Part shown: positions 48,807-60,758 of the stretch, in pieces
How positions within the stretch are numbered: position 1 is the stretch's first letter
Layout of the letters: each line of letters begins with the position of its first letter
Position numbers and translations under genes: made by a program
Notes under the pieces: generated by a model
What the model saw: only the letters and a program-made list of their open reading frames with translations
Database searches by the model: none
Told to the model about the DNA's origin: nothing
NCBI GenBank assembly: GCA_027625915.1
Contig: JANTQA010000030.1
Span: forward strand, 1,364,001 to 1,428,000
From: Anaeramoeba flamelloides
Taxonomy: Eukaryota > Metamonada > Anaeramoebidae
Length of the DNA: 64,000 nucleotides
Reading direction: 5' to 3'

Positions 48807-50469
48807 GTAAGGCTGTCGTGGTTATAAATACCTCAGTCTAAAATTTGCTAGATAAGAAAAGTTGCTTTATAAATAAAAATATTGTCGAACGTAATGGATT
48901 TTGTTTTTTTTTTTTTTGCGATTATGGTATTTTTGTAAATATTGTAAATGAAAAATAATTCAACAATAAATAAAAATAATAATTTCAAAGTAAACTTTTC
49001 AACAAATAAGTTGAGGTATTTTGAATTGCATTGGAACCCAAAACTTATCATGATTTAATTCTCTTAAAAATTATTTAGTTTCGAAATTTTTTTAGTTTCC
49101 AAGCAACAAATAATTTTCAGTCAAAGTTCAAACATTAATTTTATTTACTTTTCTACGTCTCCCTTTTAATTTTATTCAGGTTTTTTACGATTACAGAATT
49201 AATTTTTCGTTTGATTTTTTTTGCTTCCTTTACTTTGCTTGGTTGTTTGATTGGTTTGTGATCACCCTTATTTTGATTGGTGTATTTTAATATTTTTTTT
49301 TTTTGAGTGATTCAAAGAACAACAAAACCAGAAACCACAACCCTTTTTGATTGCAAATTGCTGGTTTGATATCTTTGAAAGTTTTTTTTTGATTTTTTTT
49401 TTTTCATAAAATATTCTAATAGGGAAAATGGACGATACCATAAAAACTTTTTATTTCATCTAATAATTGAAATCTTGAAGAAAAGGAGAATTGCAAAAAA
49501 AAAAAAAATTGCTTTGTTCCATAACTGTCAAATAAAGCTCATAAAAGGTTGAAGATTTATTTTTAAAATAAAAGTTAATTAATCTAGTGTCTGACTTGGC
49601 TTTAGTTTTGAAAAAAGTGCACTTAAGAAATGTTTTTGTGTGCTCTGAATACTCTTACGTATTTTGATCAAAATCTATTTTATTGCTTTGTAAGATTTGA
49701 AGAGAACATATCAAAAAAAATAACAACAAAATAATAATTTTTTATTGAAAATAGATTTTTTTGTCATGAAAATTCCAATCTGTGAATGAATAAATAATCC
49801 TAAACTTACGTATTTCGAATTTTAATGAATTTATACGTTATCAATAAATTATTGTCTAAATTGCCAATATATCACATTGTGAGCTTTTATATAGAATGAA
49901 AAAGAAAGAATTGGTAACTAGTCTTGCAATGGATCTTTCCAAGGTTGAAATTATTAATAAGAAATCAAAGAAAATGATATTTTTCAATTCAAATATATGA
50001 TGTACTCTTTTTTTTAATTGGTATATATGTCTTACGATAAAATGTCAGTACTATTTTATTTTTTTTTTCTTTTCGGTATTTTGTTCAATAAAGTAATCCT
50101 TCAATTTTTAAATGGAGTGCTTTACGTTTTTCAAACATATTTATTTCAAAAATACCAACTTTTTGATGTTGTATTTTTTTTTCTCATAAAAAAAATTTTA
50201 AGCTGATAAGTTTCAAAACAAAAGTTTTATCTTTTGATGAGGAATGACTGGAATGGGACTTGTTTTTGAAAATTAACCAAATAAATTTCAAAAAAATTTT
50301 TAAAATGTGATTTGAGTCCGGTGATAATGTTCTAAAATTAGCTATTGTTTTAGCAATAAATAAAACAATTCAAGAAGTAAAAGGTATCTATTGGTTTTTT
50401 TTAAATGAAAACGAAGAAATAATGAGTCTAGAAGTTGGAATACTTTAGGTATTTCAGGTTGATTGGAGG
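48807..50469. other. Gene-free AT-rich stretch
   Basis: Frames at 48848-49051 and 50018-50206 are poly-Phe/Tyr translations of T-rich DNA. No gene supported. Confidence 0.45.
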
Positions 50470-51250
50470 ACTTTTATTTTTCTCAAAATGGATTATGAAA
50501 TTTTAGGTTACATTTACAGTTCTTGAAAAGTGAGAGCACTCACGTTGTTGTTTACCATTGGGTGTGTGCAACCCTCTCTGTACTAAAGCTAAATATGAGT
50601 CTAAAAAAAAATAAAATAAGAAATGGTGAATAAAATTTGTTTTTAATAATGAGTGGTAAACATGATAAATGAAAACATTTTTTATCTTTACCTTCTTTCT
50701 GGTTCTATTAACTTGATCTTCCCAATCATTTCAAAAAAACAACTTGGCTCTCCTAAATATTGCTTTTTTTTGATAATGAATCGATTTTAAGATTTGGGGA
50801 AAGAGTACATTATCCCCGGATTCTAAGTCATATGTACTTTCAATAAGGTTTTAATCTTTCAAATAGTTCAAAAAAAGAAATTGTTGTTTTTGTTCAAGAT
50901 ATTTTTGTATGATAGATATGTTAATACTGTTATTTTCTAATTAGAAAATATAAATTTTACCTCAAGGTTCAAAAATATTGAAATTCATTTTAATAAAACT
51001 CCTGATTATCATGATCAAATGATCTTGTGAAGATCTTGGTATTTTTTTGCAATTAAGGACTACTTTCCCATCCTTGGGAGTGTTGAGTTATTTTGCTATA
51101 ACACTTTCACTACTCAAAAAGATTTTCATCTGAAGAAATTGGAAAAAAATAAAATAAAAAACATTTTTGGTCATCTTTACCTTTTCACGCCAACTCTTTG
51201 TTCCAATCCTTTCAATACAAAAAGAGAATCAAAATAATAAGAAAAATAAT
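50470..51250 (-). pseudogene. Two tandem decayed copies of an exon pair
   Basis: On the minus strand, two blocks resemble each other. The upper block (about 51225-50950) gives ERIGTKSWREK, a GTAAAG donor, a TTCTTCAG acceptor and MKIFLSSESVIAK, then a stop, then LNTPKDGKVVLNC. The lower block (about 50770-50510) gives FFEMIGKIKLIEPERR, a GTAAAG donor, a TTTTTAG acceptor and LIFSFSTERVAHTQW. The shared pattern (E.IG...E(R/K), intron, IF.S.S..V) suggests a duplicated gene segment that has lost its frame. Family not recognised. Weak evidence, by eye only. Confidence 0.3.
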
Positions 51251-51612
51251 TACAAAAAATATCTTTTGGGGATTTTCAAGTCCAAGTTCAAATTTGAGAA
51301 CATTTCAAACTTGTAAAAGTAAATTTAAAAAATATGTAGAACAGTCAGAGAAATTACTGTGAGTTCAGAAAGTTGAAATGGAAATTCTAAAATATTAAAA
51401 TCAAAATTTTGGCATCATCTATCAAGGTAAAAATGTGAAAATTTCACATTTTTTCTAAAAGAAATTCTCCTTGTGTTTAAATATTACTTGGAATACAAAA
51501 CTCTTAGAAATGTGTTTTTATACTTTATTTCACTGTTTTCGCATCAAAACATTGTCTGTAAGATACTTGTTGGATAAATATTTGTGAATCTGAAATAATT
51601 TTTTTTTTCTTA

Positions 51613-51810
51613 AAGTCAGTTCTACATTCAAGAAACAAACTTTGAAAGAAATTTATAGCACAAAGAAAAATTCTAAATTTAAGGGACAAAATTCAATATC
51701 TAGTAATATAATTTGTTTAAAAAAAAAAAAAAAAATCTACTTTAATTTTAGAATTGTTTTTTGCCTTAAATTTCAATCGATTTTTTGTGTATTAAAAGTG
51801 GAACTAACTG
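51613..51810. mobile_element. M1 palindromic MITE, copy e (diverged)
   Basis: 198 bp; left AGTCAGTTCTACATTCAAGA, right AAAAGTGGAACTAACTG; TA on the left, CA on the right. The oldest-looking copy along with g. Confidence 0.7.
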
Positions 51811-51879
51811 CATTGGAAAACTACAGTATTATAATATTTGAGAATCCTTTGATCAAGAATGATTTTATGAAAATCAAAA

Positions 51880-51980
51880 GAAAAATAATTGGTTCGGGCT
51901 CGAGTCTGCGAAGTGATCAAAATAAATCCTAACCAACAAATATAATCCACGTTTCAAATAATGAGCCGTGCTTTTTTTTT
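51880..51980 (+). other. GC-richer island ending in a T9 run, unidentified
   Basis: From about 51890 the sequence reads 'ggttcgggctcgagtctgcg', and about 60 bases later 'aatgagccgtgc' runs into nine T. GGCTC and GAGCC can pair. GGTTCGGGCTC is close to a Pol III B box (GGTTCGANNCC) and the T-run could be a Pol III terminator. It does not fold as a tRNA or match U6, 5S or SRP by eye. An ncRNA is possible but unproven. Confidence 0.25.
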
Positions 51981-53576
51981 CTTCTTTTTCAAAAACAACA
52001 TCCTATCTAAAACATAATTTACTTAAAAGTAGTATACCTTAGTTCAATTCGATTTTGAGAGATAAACTCCTTAATATTTTTAGTAAATTTTAAATTAGGG
52101 ATACACTTTGTTAAAAATATTCCAGAATGTTCTCAATTTTATTCAAATTTTTGGTTTTTTTGATGATAAAAATTTTATGAAAAATTTAATCTATTTTTTG
52201 AGAAAAATCTTAGAATTTAATCCGTTATTTTTTGAATTTCTTTTTAAATATTAGAACTTTAAAAATCCAATATCATATTCGTTTAGGGTTTATTTTTGGT
52301 TTCTATAATTGGTTTATCTATTGGTCTTCTATAACAAAAAAACAAGCTTTTTATTTTGAAACCTTGACAAAACTTTTCAGCCATAATAATTTTAACAACA
52401 GTACTTATTACCAGAAAAAAATTGAGTTTTCAAGAGGTTTTTTTTTTCGAATTTAGAAATGGTTAATTATTATTCTTGTTTTTTAAATGATTGGATATGT
52501 TTTGAATAAGTGAAATGTTATTAATCATCATTCTATTAAATGAAAGTTCTAACTCGTATTCGTATTAGAAATTGAAAAATTATTTCACTTCCTTTTGGAT
52601 ATTTTTCTTTTTCAAATTAGTAAACTTCTCAAAGAAGTAAGTTGCAATATGTCGTTTCGAGCTCTATAAAAAGGAAAGTGAAAATTAATTGAAATTTTTT
52701 TCCCATTAATAATTTGTATAACAGTAATAATAAAATCTTGGGTTATTTTATTAAAGAAATTCTGATGTAATTAGAAAAATATTTTCTGGGTATTAACAAT
52801 TAAAAATAGTATAAGGAATTTTATTTGTCATATGTTTTTTTTGTATTACTAAAAATAAATAATTATTTTTCTGTGGGAAAAAATAAATGAGTATAAATGT
52901 GCAAAATATAGGGTTTTTTACTTAACCAATTACATAAATTTAACTCATGAAAAAAATATTGGCTTCCTGTAGAAATAAAAGAAACTAATCAACATGATGA
53001 AAACACAATATAAACATGAAAAATTTTTTTTCAAAAAAAATTTAAAAAATAATTGTTAAGATATAGAAAGATTAAAATATAATTTTTTGACCAAAAAAAA
53101 GAGAAAAAAAAAATCAGTTATTAAATTTTTCGTTTTAATAAATCTCAGTTTATCTCATAAAATTTGCGAATTGTTGATATTTTTGAAACAATATCATTTA
53201 ATATTTTTCACCCATTTGACATTAATCAAAGATCTAAACTCAAAAAAAAATTTGTGCGCAACAAAGTAAAGATAAGTTTTAATTCCAATCTAACAATACT
53301 CAAGTCTAAAATTTTAAACATGAATCTAATTTCTAGAATGGTTTAAGGATAAAAAACAGGTTATTTCCACCACTGTTGAAAAGAGTACAAAAGATTGAAA
53401 TTTTTCAAAAAAGTCCTAAAGGTTCTAAAGATAAAAAGTAAAGATCAGAGTAGAGCCAAGATGTAAATACCTTACAGAATGTTAACTGTAGAATCTAAAA
53501 ATTATTTTTCATATTTTCTGTGACTTGGATTTATTTAGATTAACATCAAAACCTCTTTAAAAATTTCAATGTATAA
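51981..53576. other. Gene-free AT-rich stretch
   Basis: Frames at 52232-52456 (TTG start) and 53164-53346 (non-ATG start, Ile/Asn-rich) have no family resemblance. Nothing else seen. Confidence 0.45.
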
Positions 53577-54050
53577 GAGGGAAAAAAATACTGGACTTAA
53601 AAACAATCCCTTAGAAGATTTTTAATTGCGAATATTAGAAAAATTGTTGTAAAATTTCTTTTATTGTCAATCAAATCCTTTTATTAAATAACCAAATTTT
53701 TTATGAGCCTAAGTAATAAACCTACCTAAAGTTCATTAACGTTGGACTTCTAGAAAACTCAAATAATTATTTGATAGCATAAGTAGATCTACTTTTTTTG
53801 AAAAAACAATTGGTTTTTTATTGAGGTTTACTATAGTTTATAAAATGATAATTTTTATTCTTGTTTTTTGATCAAGTGAATGTCGTTTTGAACAAGTGTA
53901 ATTTAATTAATTATGATTCTATTTAGTATGTGAGTTATAATTTTATAAGTTTGATTCTTAAAAAAAGTATTTGATTCTAATAGAAATATAACACAACAAT
54001 TTTCCTAATATTCACAATTTAAAATCTTGTCCTGGATTTTTTTCACTACT
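53577..54050 (-). mobile_element. M2 inverted-repeat element, copy 3 (reverse)
   Basis: Reverse-orientation copy of the 5.1-kb element: inner sequence 'gatcaagtgaatgtcgtttt...', 'atgtgagttataattttataag', and the end 'tcctggatttttttcactact' at 54050. Same length class as copy 1. Confidence 0.65.
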
Positions 54051-54424
54051 TTACTAATAAATTTCCAAGAAATAGATCGAAATTTGGATCTTTATTTGAT
54101 ATTTTAAGTAACATCCTTATTCTGTACACTTTATATGTAATAAAAATCCTAAGTCAAAAATAGATTCTGGGAGAATTGTAGAAGAAGAACGAGATGAATA
54201 CAAAAAGTCTTTATATACCAAATATCATATTTTTAAAAGTCATTACAACTTTCAACATGAAAACATGATTTCAAATCAGAATTCAGAAATATTATGAGAA
54301 TTTTGTGGTGACTTTCTGAAAGTGAATCATTTTTTAAAAGTTCTTTTTTTCACAATTTTTCGAGACAAAGTTCTCATCAGAGTTTTTATCAACACAAAAG
54401 TATTTCTTTAGGATTTGTATTTTT
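54051..54424. other. Upstream region of the MPP6-like gene
   Basis: AT-rich; no element identified. Confidence 0.45.
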
Positions 54425-55258
54425 ATGAGCCACCAATTATCAAAAAATGTTCTTGGTCTTCGCTTTATGAAAAATGTTAATACAAATAAACAATTACAAA
54501 ACACAAGAGGAAGAGGAAGAGGAAGAGGATCATTTCGAGGTAAAGGAAGAGGGAGAGGAAGAGGGAGAACAAGGGGGGGATATAGAGGAAGAGATTGGAG
54601 TAAGGGTATGAACAATTCGTATAGTAACCAAAATAAACTAAATCAAGAAAGAAAAGGCCAACCAACCTTCATGAAGCCAAAAACAGAGGACTACAATTAC
54701 CAAAACGAACAAAACAAAACAAAAGCCAAGGAAGAAAAAGAAGCTCAAAAGCAAAAACAAGAACAAGAACAAGAACAAGAACAAAACGAACAGCTCCAAA
54801 AAACAGATTATTATGTCAACGGTAAAATTTTGAGCGTTTATGAAGGATACGATCCCATCAAAGTAAAAAAGCTTCTTGGGAGGCGTTCCTTTAATAAGTT
54901 TAACCCAAAAATTGATCGTGTTCAATCCGAACATAAAGAGTTTCAAAAGGAAATCCTCTTAAGCAAAAATAAATTCGAAATCGAAGAGTCCGATGAGGAC
55001 GATGGTGAAACCAGTAGTGAAGAAGAAGACGACGAAGAAAAAGAAAAAGATCAAGAAAAATACAACAACAACAACCAAAACGATCCAAATTTAAGAACAA
55101 ACATAAAACAAAACCCGAAAAGAGAATTTAATTTGAGATCTTTTTACTCTTCAAATAATATCCAGCAAAAAAAAAAATTTAAAAGAAACAATCCTTCTTC
55201 TCGTTCAAAAAAATCAAAAAAAAATTACTCTTCAAAAAAAAAAGTTCAATTTTTATAG
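54425..55258 (+). CDS. MPHOSPH6: MPP6-like nuclear exosome cofactor with RG-rich insert
   Basis: 277 residues, single exon. The first 20 residues (HQLSKNVLGLRFMKNV) match the MPP6 N-terminal motif (animal form: RLSKNLLRMKFM), which contacts the exosome core and helps recruit Mtr4. The second signature, GRRSFNKFNPKID (about 152-164), corresponds to GRMSFRGFNPEVE. Between them are an Arg-Gly box (RGRGRGRGSFRGKGRGRG, residues ~29-55), not part of animal MPP6, and Gln/Glu repeats. An acidic stretch (EESDEDDGETSSEEEDD) and a basic tail (RSKKSKKNYSSKKK) follow, as in the family. Expected role: nuclear RNA exosome targeting and 5.8S rRNA 3' processing. The RG box could add RNA binding or methylation sites (inference). 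Length exceeds the usual 160-190 residues because of low-complexity inserts. Confidence 0.8.
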   Translation: MSHQLSKNVLGLRFMKNVNTNKQLQNTRGRGRGRGSFRGKGRGRGRGRTRGGYRGRDWSKGMNNSYSNQNKLNQERKGQPTFMKPKTEDYNYQNEQNKTKAKEEKEAQKQKQEQEQEQEQNEQLQKTDYYVNGKILSVYEGYDPIKVKKLLGRRSFNKFNPKIDRVQSEHKEFQKEILLSKNKFEIEESDEDDGETSSEEEDDEEKEKDQEKYNNNNQNDPNLRTNIKQNPKREFNLRSFYSSNNIQQKKKFKRNNPSSRSKKSKKNYSSKKKVQFL

Positions 55259-55540
55259 GCACATTACCTGAAATGAAACGAAGCGAAATGAATTGTAACT
55301 ATTTTGTGAATTTTACTAAAAACATTTCTTTTGACAATTTTTCTTTTTCAAACAGAAAAGTGCTCTTGTAGGCTGTTTTTTAAAATAAAAAGTTTTTTGT
55401 TTGAAAATTTTTTTCAAAAACATTACGTAACCAAAAATTTATAACGATTATAAGAATCAGACATAGATTTTTGTCATATTATTTATAGTAGTTTTTTTTG
55501 TCTTCCTAAATAATTAGAGATCATTACTGCATACAAGTAA

Positions 55541-55576
<36 letters not shown>

Positions 55577-56353
55577 GATTTTTACTATTCAGTCTCACAA
55601 AAACCCCAAACTAATGTTTGTTGTAAAAAATATATTCACAAACAAGAATTTTAAAAAACCTTTCAAAATCTAATTTTATCACAAAAAATCAGTTTTGGAT
55701 CTGATTCTTTTCAAAAATAAATCTTAAACCACAACATTTCTTTTAAACATCTTTTTATTTTCTTTTTTATCTTTTAAAAATCTTCCGAAAAAATTACTAA
55801 TTTTAACTATTTTTAGCTTGTACAGTAATACCTTCGAATTTTATCATTTACAAATGCAGTAATGCTGCCATTTTTCAATTAATAAACTTAAAATATTTTA
55901 CTTCAATCTATTAAAGTCATGTCTGATTAAAATATTTCAAAAAACTCAATACTTCAAAAACCAACTAAAAACCCAAATTGTATCACATTAACAAAACTCG
56001 TCCTTATTGAACCTTTCGGATATAATGTCATCTTTCAAAATTAGAATGTAACAATTGCAAACAACCCTTGGATTTTGAAATCTTTTTTGTTTCCCATCAA
56101 GTGAAATTATGCAACAGCTCCCAACTTCACCATTGAAATTAATGATAAACAGAAATTGTTTGTTTTATGATTACTTTTTGGTTGTGTAATAGAATTTTAT
56201 TCTCAAAGATATCCTATTATAAAATATTGGATTTTACGAACCCAAGAAAATTTCACAATAGATTTTTTTTTTTAAAAATTGTTAAGGATAACTCTGGTAT
56301 AACTTTTAAAACGGAAAAATAAATTTAATTACTAAGGGTGCAAGTTCTAAATG
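55259..56353. other. Gene-free AT-rich stretch
   Basis: A ~34-bp poly-T tract at 55541-55573; no gene or repeat recognised. Confidence 0.5.
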
Positions 56354-56793
56354 AATTTTTCAGGACACACCACAGACACTACACTTTCACTTTGATAGAG
56401 AGTCTAACAATCTTTAATACACAGATTAATATAAATTATTTTTACAAAAAAAATATTGTATCTAGTTTTTTATTTGATGTTCTATTTGAGTTTAGAAGCT
56501 CACTAAATAAGTCCTTTGAGCTACACCTAAGAAGATATTATCTCAATTAGTTTTTTATTTAAGTTGGTTATTAGTACGTTTGTACGAATAACTCTGTAAA
56601 ATACAATAATTTTCCCATAAATCAAAACTACTTTCCGTTACTTCTCTGTGATCAGTGGAGATTTATAACAAAAAATAAAAAACTAGATACAATATTTTTT
56701 TTGTAAAAATAATTTATATTAATCTGTTGATAAAAGATTGTAAGACTCTTAATCAAAATGAAAGGGTGGAATTTATGGTGTATCCTGAAGAAT
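56354..56793. mobile_element. Foldback/MITE element M5 with ~120-bp inverted termini
   Basis: Left arm 56354-56475 starts GAATTTTTCAGGACACACCA; right arm 56673-56793 is its imperfect complement, ending TGGTGTATCCTGAAGAATT. The inner parts of the arms (acagattaatataaatta and the stretch to ctagttttttattt) are identical by eye, while the outer 60 bp differ at several sites. Centre ~200 bp, non-coding. No clear target duplication. Confidence 0.75.
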
Positions 56794-59345
56794 TAAATTA
56801 TAATTCCAATACGTAATATCTCCTAAATATACTATTTGATAATTAAATGATAAATTAATTTGAAATTTAAACATTTATAATTTTTAAAATTTGAGATTTA
56901 ATTGTAGTCTTTTAGAAAAATGACTTTTTTAAATTTTTTCTTCAATATTTTTTTGAATACCTTTTCTAATACCCTTGCTTTTTTTCTCTCTATCTTGGTA
57001 GTTTTGCAATTTATTTGATTTTGTTTCATTTTTCAAATTTTTCTTTTATGAGTAGAATTTTACAAAGAAATTTACTATAATTAGTGATTTCTTAATAGAT
57101 ATTTGTTTGTTGTAACTTTTTTTAGTTATATTTCTGTTAACTAACAATCCCAAATGAATTGAATATTACCGAATTGAAATAAAGATATTCAGCTGAAGTT
57201 TTTGTTTCTTTGAAATTTCAAATACTAAATATAAAAAAATAACTCGAACCTTAAGTATAATTAAAATTATCTTTTTAAAATAAATCACTAACTATTTTTT
57301 TTTATAGAATATTATGTCTACTATAAAGAATTAGAAAAATAAAGAAAAAAACTAATGAAGATAAATCATAGTAAACTCTTTTTGAGTCAAAGGGGCGCAT
57401 TTCTATTGAAGGGATAGAACATATTCTATGAGTTTAATTCATTATTCTTCTCAAATTAAAATGAAAATTTTTAGATCAAAATCATTTTTTCTCATTTTGT
57501 AAATTTTTTTTTTGTTTTTTAATTTTTTTTCTTCTCTTTTGATTAACCTTCCTTACTTTTTTATTTTTTTTTAAAAAAATTAAATTTGTAAAAAAAAATG
57601 TTTGAAATTCCAAATTAACATTAATAAAATTGTTCTGTCAAAAATTTATATTTCCTGAAGAAATTGAAAAATTTTACACAAGAACTTCCAATGAAAAGGG
57701 CCCCAAAATTTTTTAACATTTTTTTTTTTTTTTTGATCTTTATGGTTTGTTCATGCTTTTCTTTTATGATTATCGACTCTAATATGAATGTTATTATTTC
57801 TGGTATTTCTAAATAATCTTAGTTTTGTTGATTCTTAAAAATAAAGTGAATTTTTCATCTTTGAATAGGCCCCTTTTAAGTGAAATGGAGTTTAGTACTC
57901 AATAATAGAAATAAATCTTAAAATCATCTCGATATATAATTATATTCATATCTGATCTCATCAATTTAAAATTAATCCTTGTATTAGACAAAAATTTAAT
58001 GAATTTTTTTTTAAAAAAAATTATTTTGATACAAATTTAAAGGACGAATCATCAATCTAAAAACTTTAAAATTGAAAAATATCTTTTTTAAATTTGTTCT
58101 CAAAATGAAGTTTCGTTGTGAAAAAATCAAAAAATTAACTTGTTTGATAAAAAAATAAATAATTAAATCAAAGATTTTATTTGAAAATAAGTTTTGATAA
58201 TTACAAATATATTGATGTTGCAATTAGCTTTATAGAAATCAAAACAAAAAACTTAGGTCTTTGAGTTGTTTTATTTATCTTAATTGAGTCAAATTTTGGG
58301 ATAAAAAACGAATATAAAATAATTACGGTTGAAAGCTCTAAATTTGAATTATTCAAATTATCTGGAATACTATTATTTTTGATTCAATTTTTGATTTGGA
58401 AAAGAGGTTATTCAAAAAAAAAAAAAAAAAAAAAAAGATATATAACAATTATTAATTAATACTAATAAATACAAATAAATATCAGAAAATTTTGAATTAG
58501 TTTTGTGTTTTACAAATTTTTTATATAAACTTTGAAGAAAGTATTCTATTGTTTAAAATGTGAAAAAACTTAAAAAATTAGTTGACTTCAAAAGATTCTT
58601 TCTCGAGAATTGGTTGATAAGATAAGTTAATTTATTCCAAAAATTCCCAGAAATTGAACTAAAAATTTTTCTAAATAAATGTAAATTTAAAGCGTTGGTC
58701 TCAAGTGAAAACAAAAAATGTCATTTTTTTTTGTCTTTTCATTTTTTTTCGATCTCCTTTTTCAAAAAAAAAACCCATGAACAAAAGGTTACCTGAAATG
58801 TAAAAATTATTACTATTCAAACCTAACAAATAGTTGATTCAAAATTATAACTTGAAGATCTTCCTAAAAAGTTAATATAAAAAAAAAGACAAATAAAAAT
58901 GGACATTTTTAACTTTTATAAGGGTACCTAGGATTTAATTGTATCTCTTGTAAATAATAAGAACTTATAGTTTAATAATAGTTCTAATAGATTTTTTCCG
59001 GCATCAGAACCATAGAACACTTATCTGATTTCCTTAAAATTACAACAGACTTTAATTATGGAAGAACCTAGAGTGAAGAGTATCTCTTAAAACCAGAAAT
59101 TGGAAATTGGTAGGGTTTTGATTTCCCAAAGAGGAAAATAGAATTTGTGGTTTTTTTGCTCTTATTCATTTATAAAAACTTGTCCGACATTCAAAAATTT
59201 AGATACCAATTTTTGTTTTCAGTTCATTAAGTATATTTAATTCACAAGAAAGAACAAAACTTCACATTTAATCAAATTTTAAGATTTCCAAAAAGGAAAC
59301 CATTTTTTTTAATTTAATTTCCTCCTTTGATTAAAAAAAAGAATA
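56794..59345. other. Gene-free AT-rich stretch
   Basis: Homopolymers and random frames (for example 58011-58223). No gene, RNA or repeat recognised. Confidence 0.5.
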
Positions 59346-60758
59346 ATGGATCTTTCACATATTAAAAAAGGAGTTGTTCCTTGGTTTTTTCCTTTAGAAT
59401 TACTGGAGCGTTATTCACCATCAAGAAACTCCATGAATTGGTCAAAGGAATTTGAGATTCGTCTTGAAGCAAGTAAATTTATACAAAAAGCAGGAGAGAT
59501 GTTAAACTTGTAATCCTTTTTCTCTCCAATAGAAGAAACATAAAAACACAAACTTTAATACCCAAGGCTTATTCATAAAAACGAAATTTTATTTTAACGA
59601 TCTGTTTTGGGACTTGCTCGTTTTAACAAAAAAAAAAACTCAAAACAAAAAACAATAAAACAAAAAACAAAAAAAACAATAAAATAGACCCTTTTTAACT
59701 CAGGCAACAGGAATCGTTCTTTTTCAACGATTTTATACTGTAAAGTCATTTGGAAAATATCCTTATCAAGTATGATATTCTCTTTTAGATCTTTTTTGGT
59801 TCTTACAAAACAAAGCCATTTTCTTTTTGTTTTGCTTTTTTCTTTGATTCCTTCCTCAACCAACTTACAAAAAAAAATCACCTTCTACTTCTTAAAGAAT
59901 GTCTGCTTGGCAGGACTTTTTTTAGCAGGAAAAAAAGAAGAAACCTTTTGTCATATTCGAGAGTTGGTGAGGAAAACATACCCCTTGCTGTACCCAAACA
60001 AGTTTTTATCAAAAGAAGACGATCAAGAATTAACGAGGTTATGTAAAAAATTATTAGACATAGAAAACGATTTGCTGCACGTAATTTCATTTGATTTAGA
60101 AATTGATCATCCATATGATCAAGTCGTAGACTACATCAAGAAATTAAAAAGTGACAAAACCTACCAATCGACGTTGGCACAGACAGCATGGAACTTTATT
60201 AATGATTGCTATCGGAAAACAATTTTCTGTATTCTTTATCCTCCAAACATTATTTCTGCTTCTGTTCTTTCATTAGCAGCCCAATTTTTAAATTTCAAAC
60301 TCCCAGTGGATGGCCAAAATCCCTTTTGGAAACACTTTGGTACCACGAGGGAGGTAGTTGAAGAAATTTCTTCAAAAATCCAAAATATGTATATGACTAA
60401 AGATTTGGAAAGAATTAAACTGTCCATTAAAGAAAATTTAAAATCTCTCTCCAAAAATTCTCTACAGAAAAGAAATAGTTCGAAAAAATATGAAATCGAA
60501 CAAAGAATTAAATCACGTAAAAGGAAAAGTTTAGAATCTTCAATGCAACCAACTAATAATACAAGCAAAAATGTGAACAAGGGAATTGATCTGAATCAGA
60601 GCACTAATGACAGTATTGATATACACAGAGAAATTGAACAAGACTTAATAAATTTGGAAGATAATAATAACAAAAATAATCAAAACAAAGACGATTTAAA
60701 TAAAAAATATATTGACAATAATCAATTAAAAAAACCCAGAAATAATAATAAAAAATAA
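59346..60758 (+). CDS. Cyclin T/K-type transcription cyclin, three exons
   Basis: Exons 59346-59509, 59688-59769 and 59898-60758; the sum is 1107 nt, 368 residues. Donors GTAATC and GTATGA, acceptors AATAG and AAAG keep the frame. The joined start reads LSHIKKGVVPWFFPLELLER with SPS after it, then GEMLNLPFLTQATGIVLFQR, YTVKSFGKYPYQ and NVCLAGLFLAGKKEET: the first cyclin box of the T/K/L class, with the conserved AGKxEE Lys and Glu that contact the CDK. A second box follows (LAQTAWNFINDCYRKTI, YPPNIISASVLSLAAQFL, FWKHFGTT). From about residue 230 the tail is charged and Asn-rich with a basic patch (KSRKRKS). Expected partner: a CDK9/CDK12-type kinase acting on RNA polymerase II; which subclass is not decided. 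A longer single-frame reading from 59772 runs through intron 2 and is not the true start. Confidence 0.85.

Noticed and set aside
51642-51932. 96-codon frame
   Set aside because: Mostly the translation of M1 copy e.
51880-51980. tRNA gene
   Set aside because: No 7-bp acceptor stem, D arm or standard T arm could be drawn.
59772-59897. Upstream 42 codons of the uninterrupted cyclin frame, which resembles a hydrophobic signal
   Set aside because: This is intron 2 of the cyclin gene; removing it restores a continuous cyclin box.
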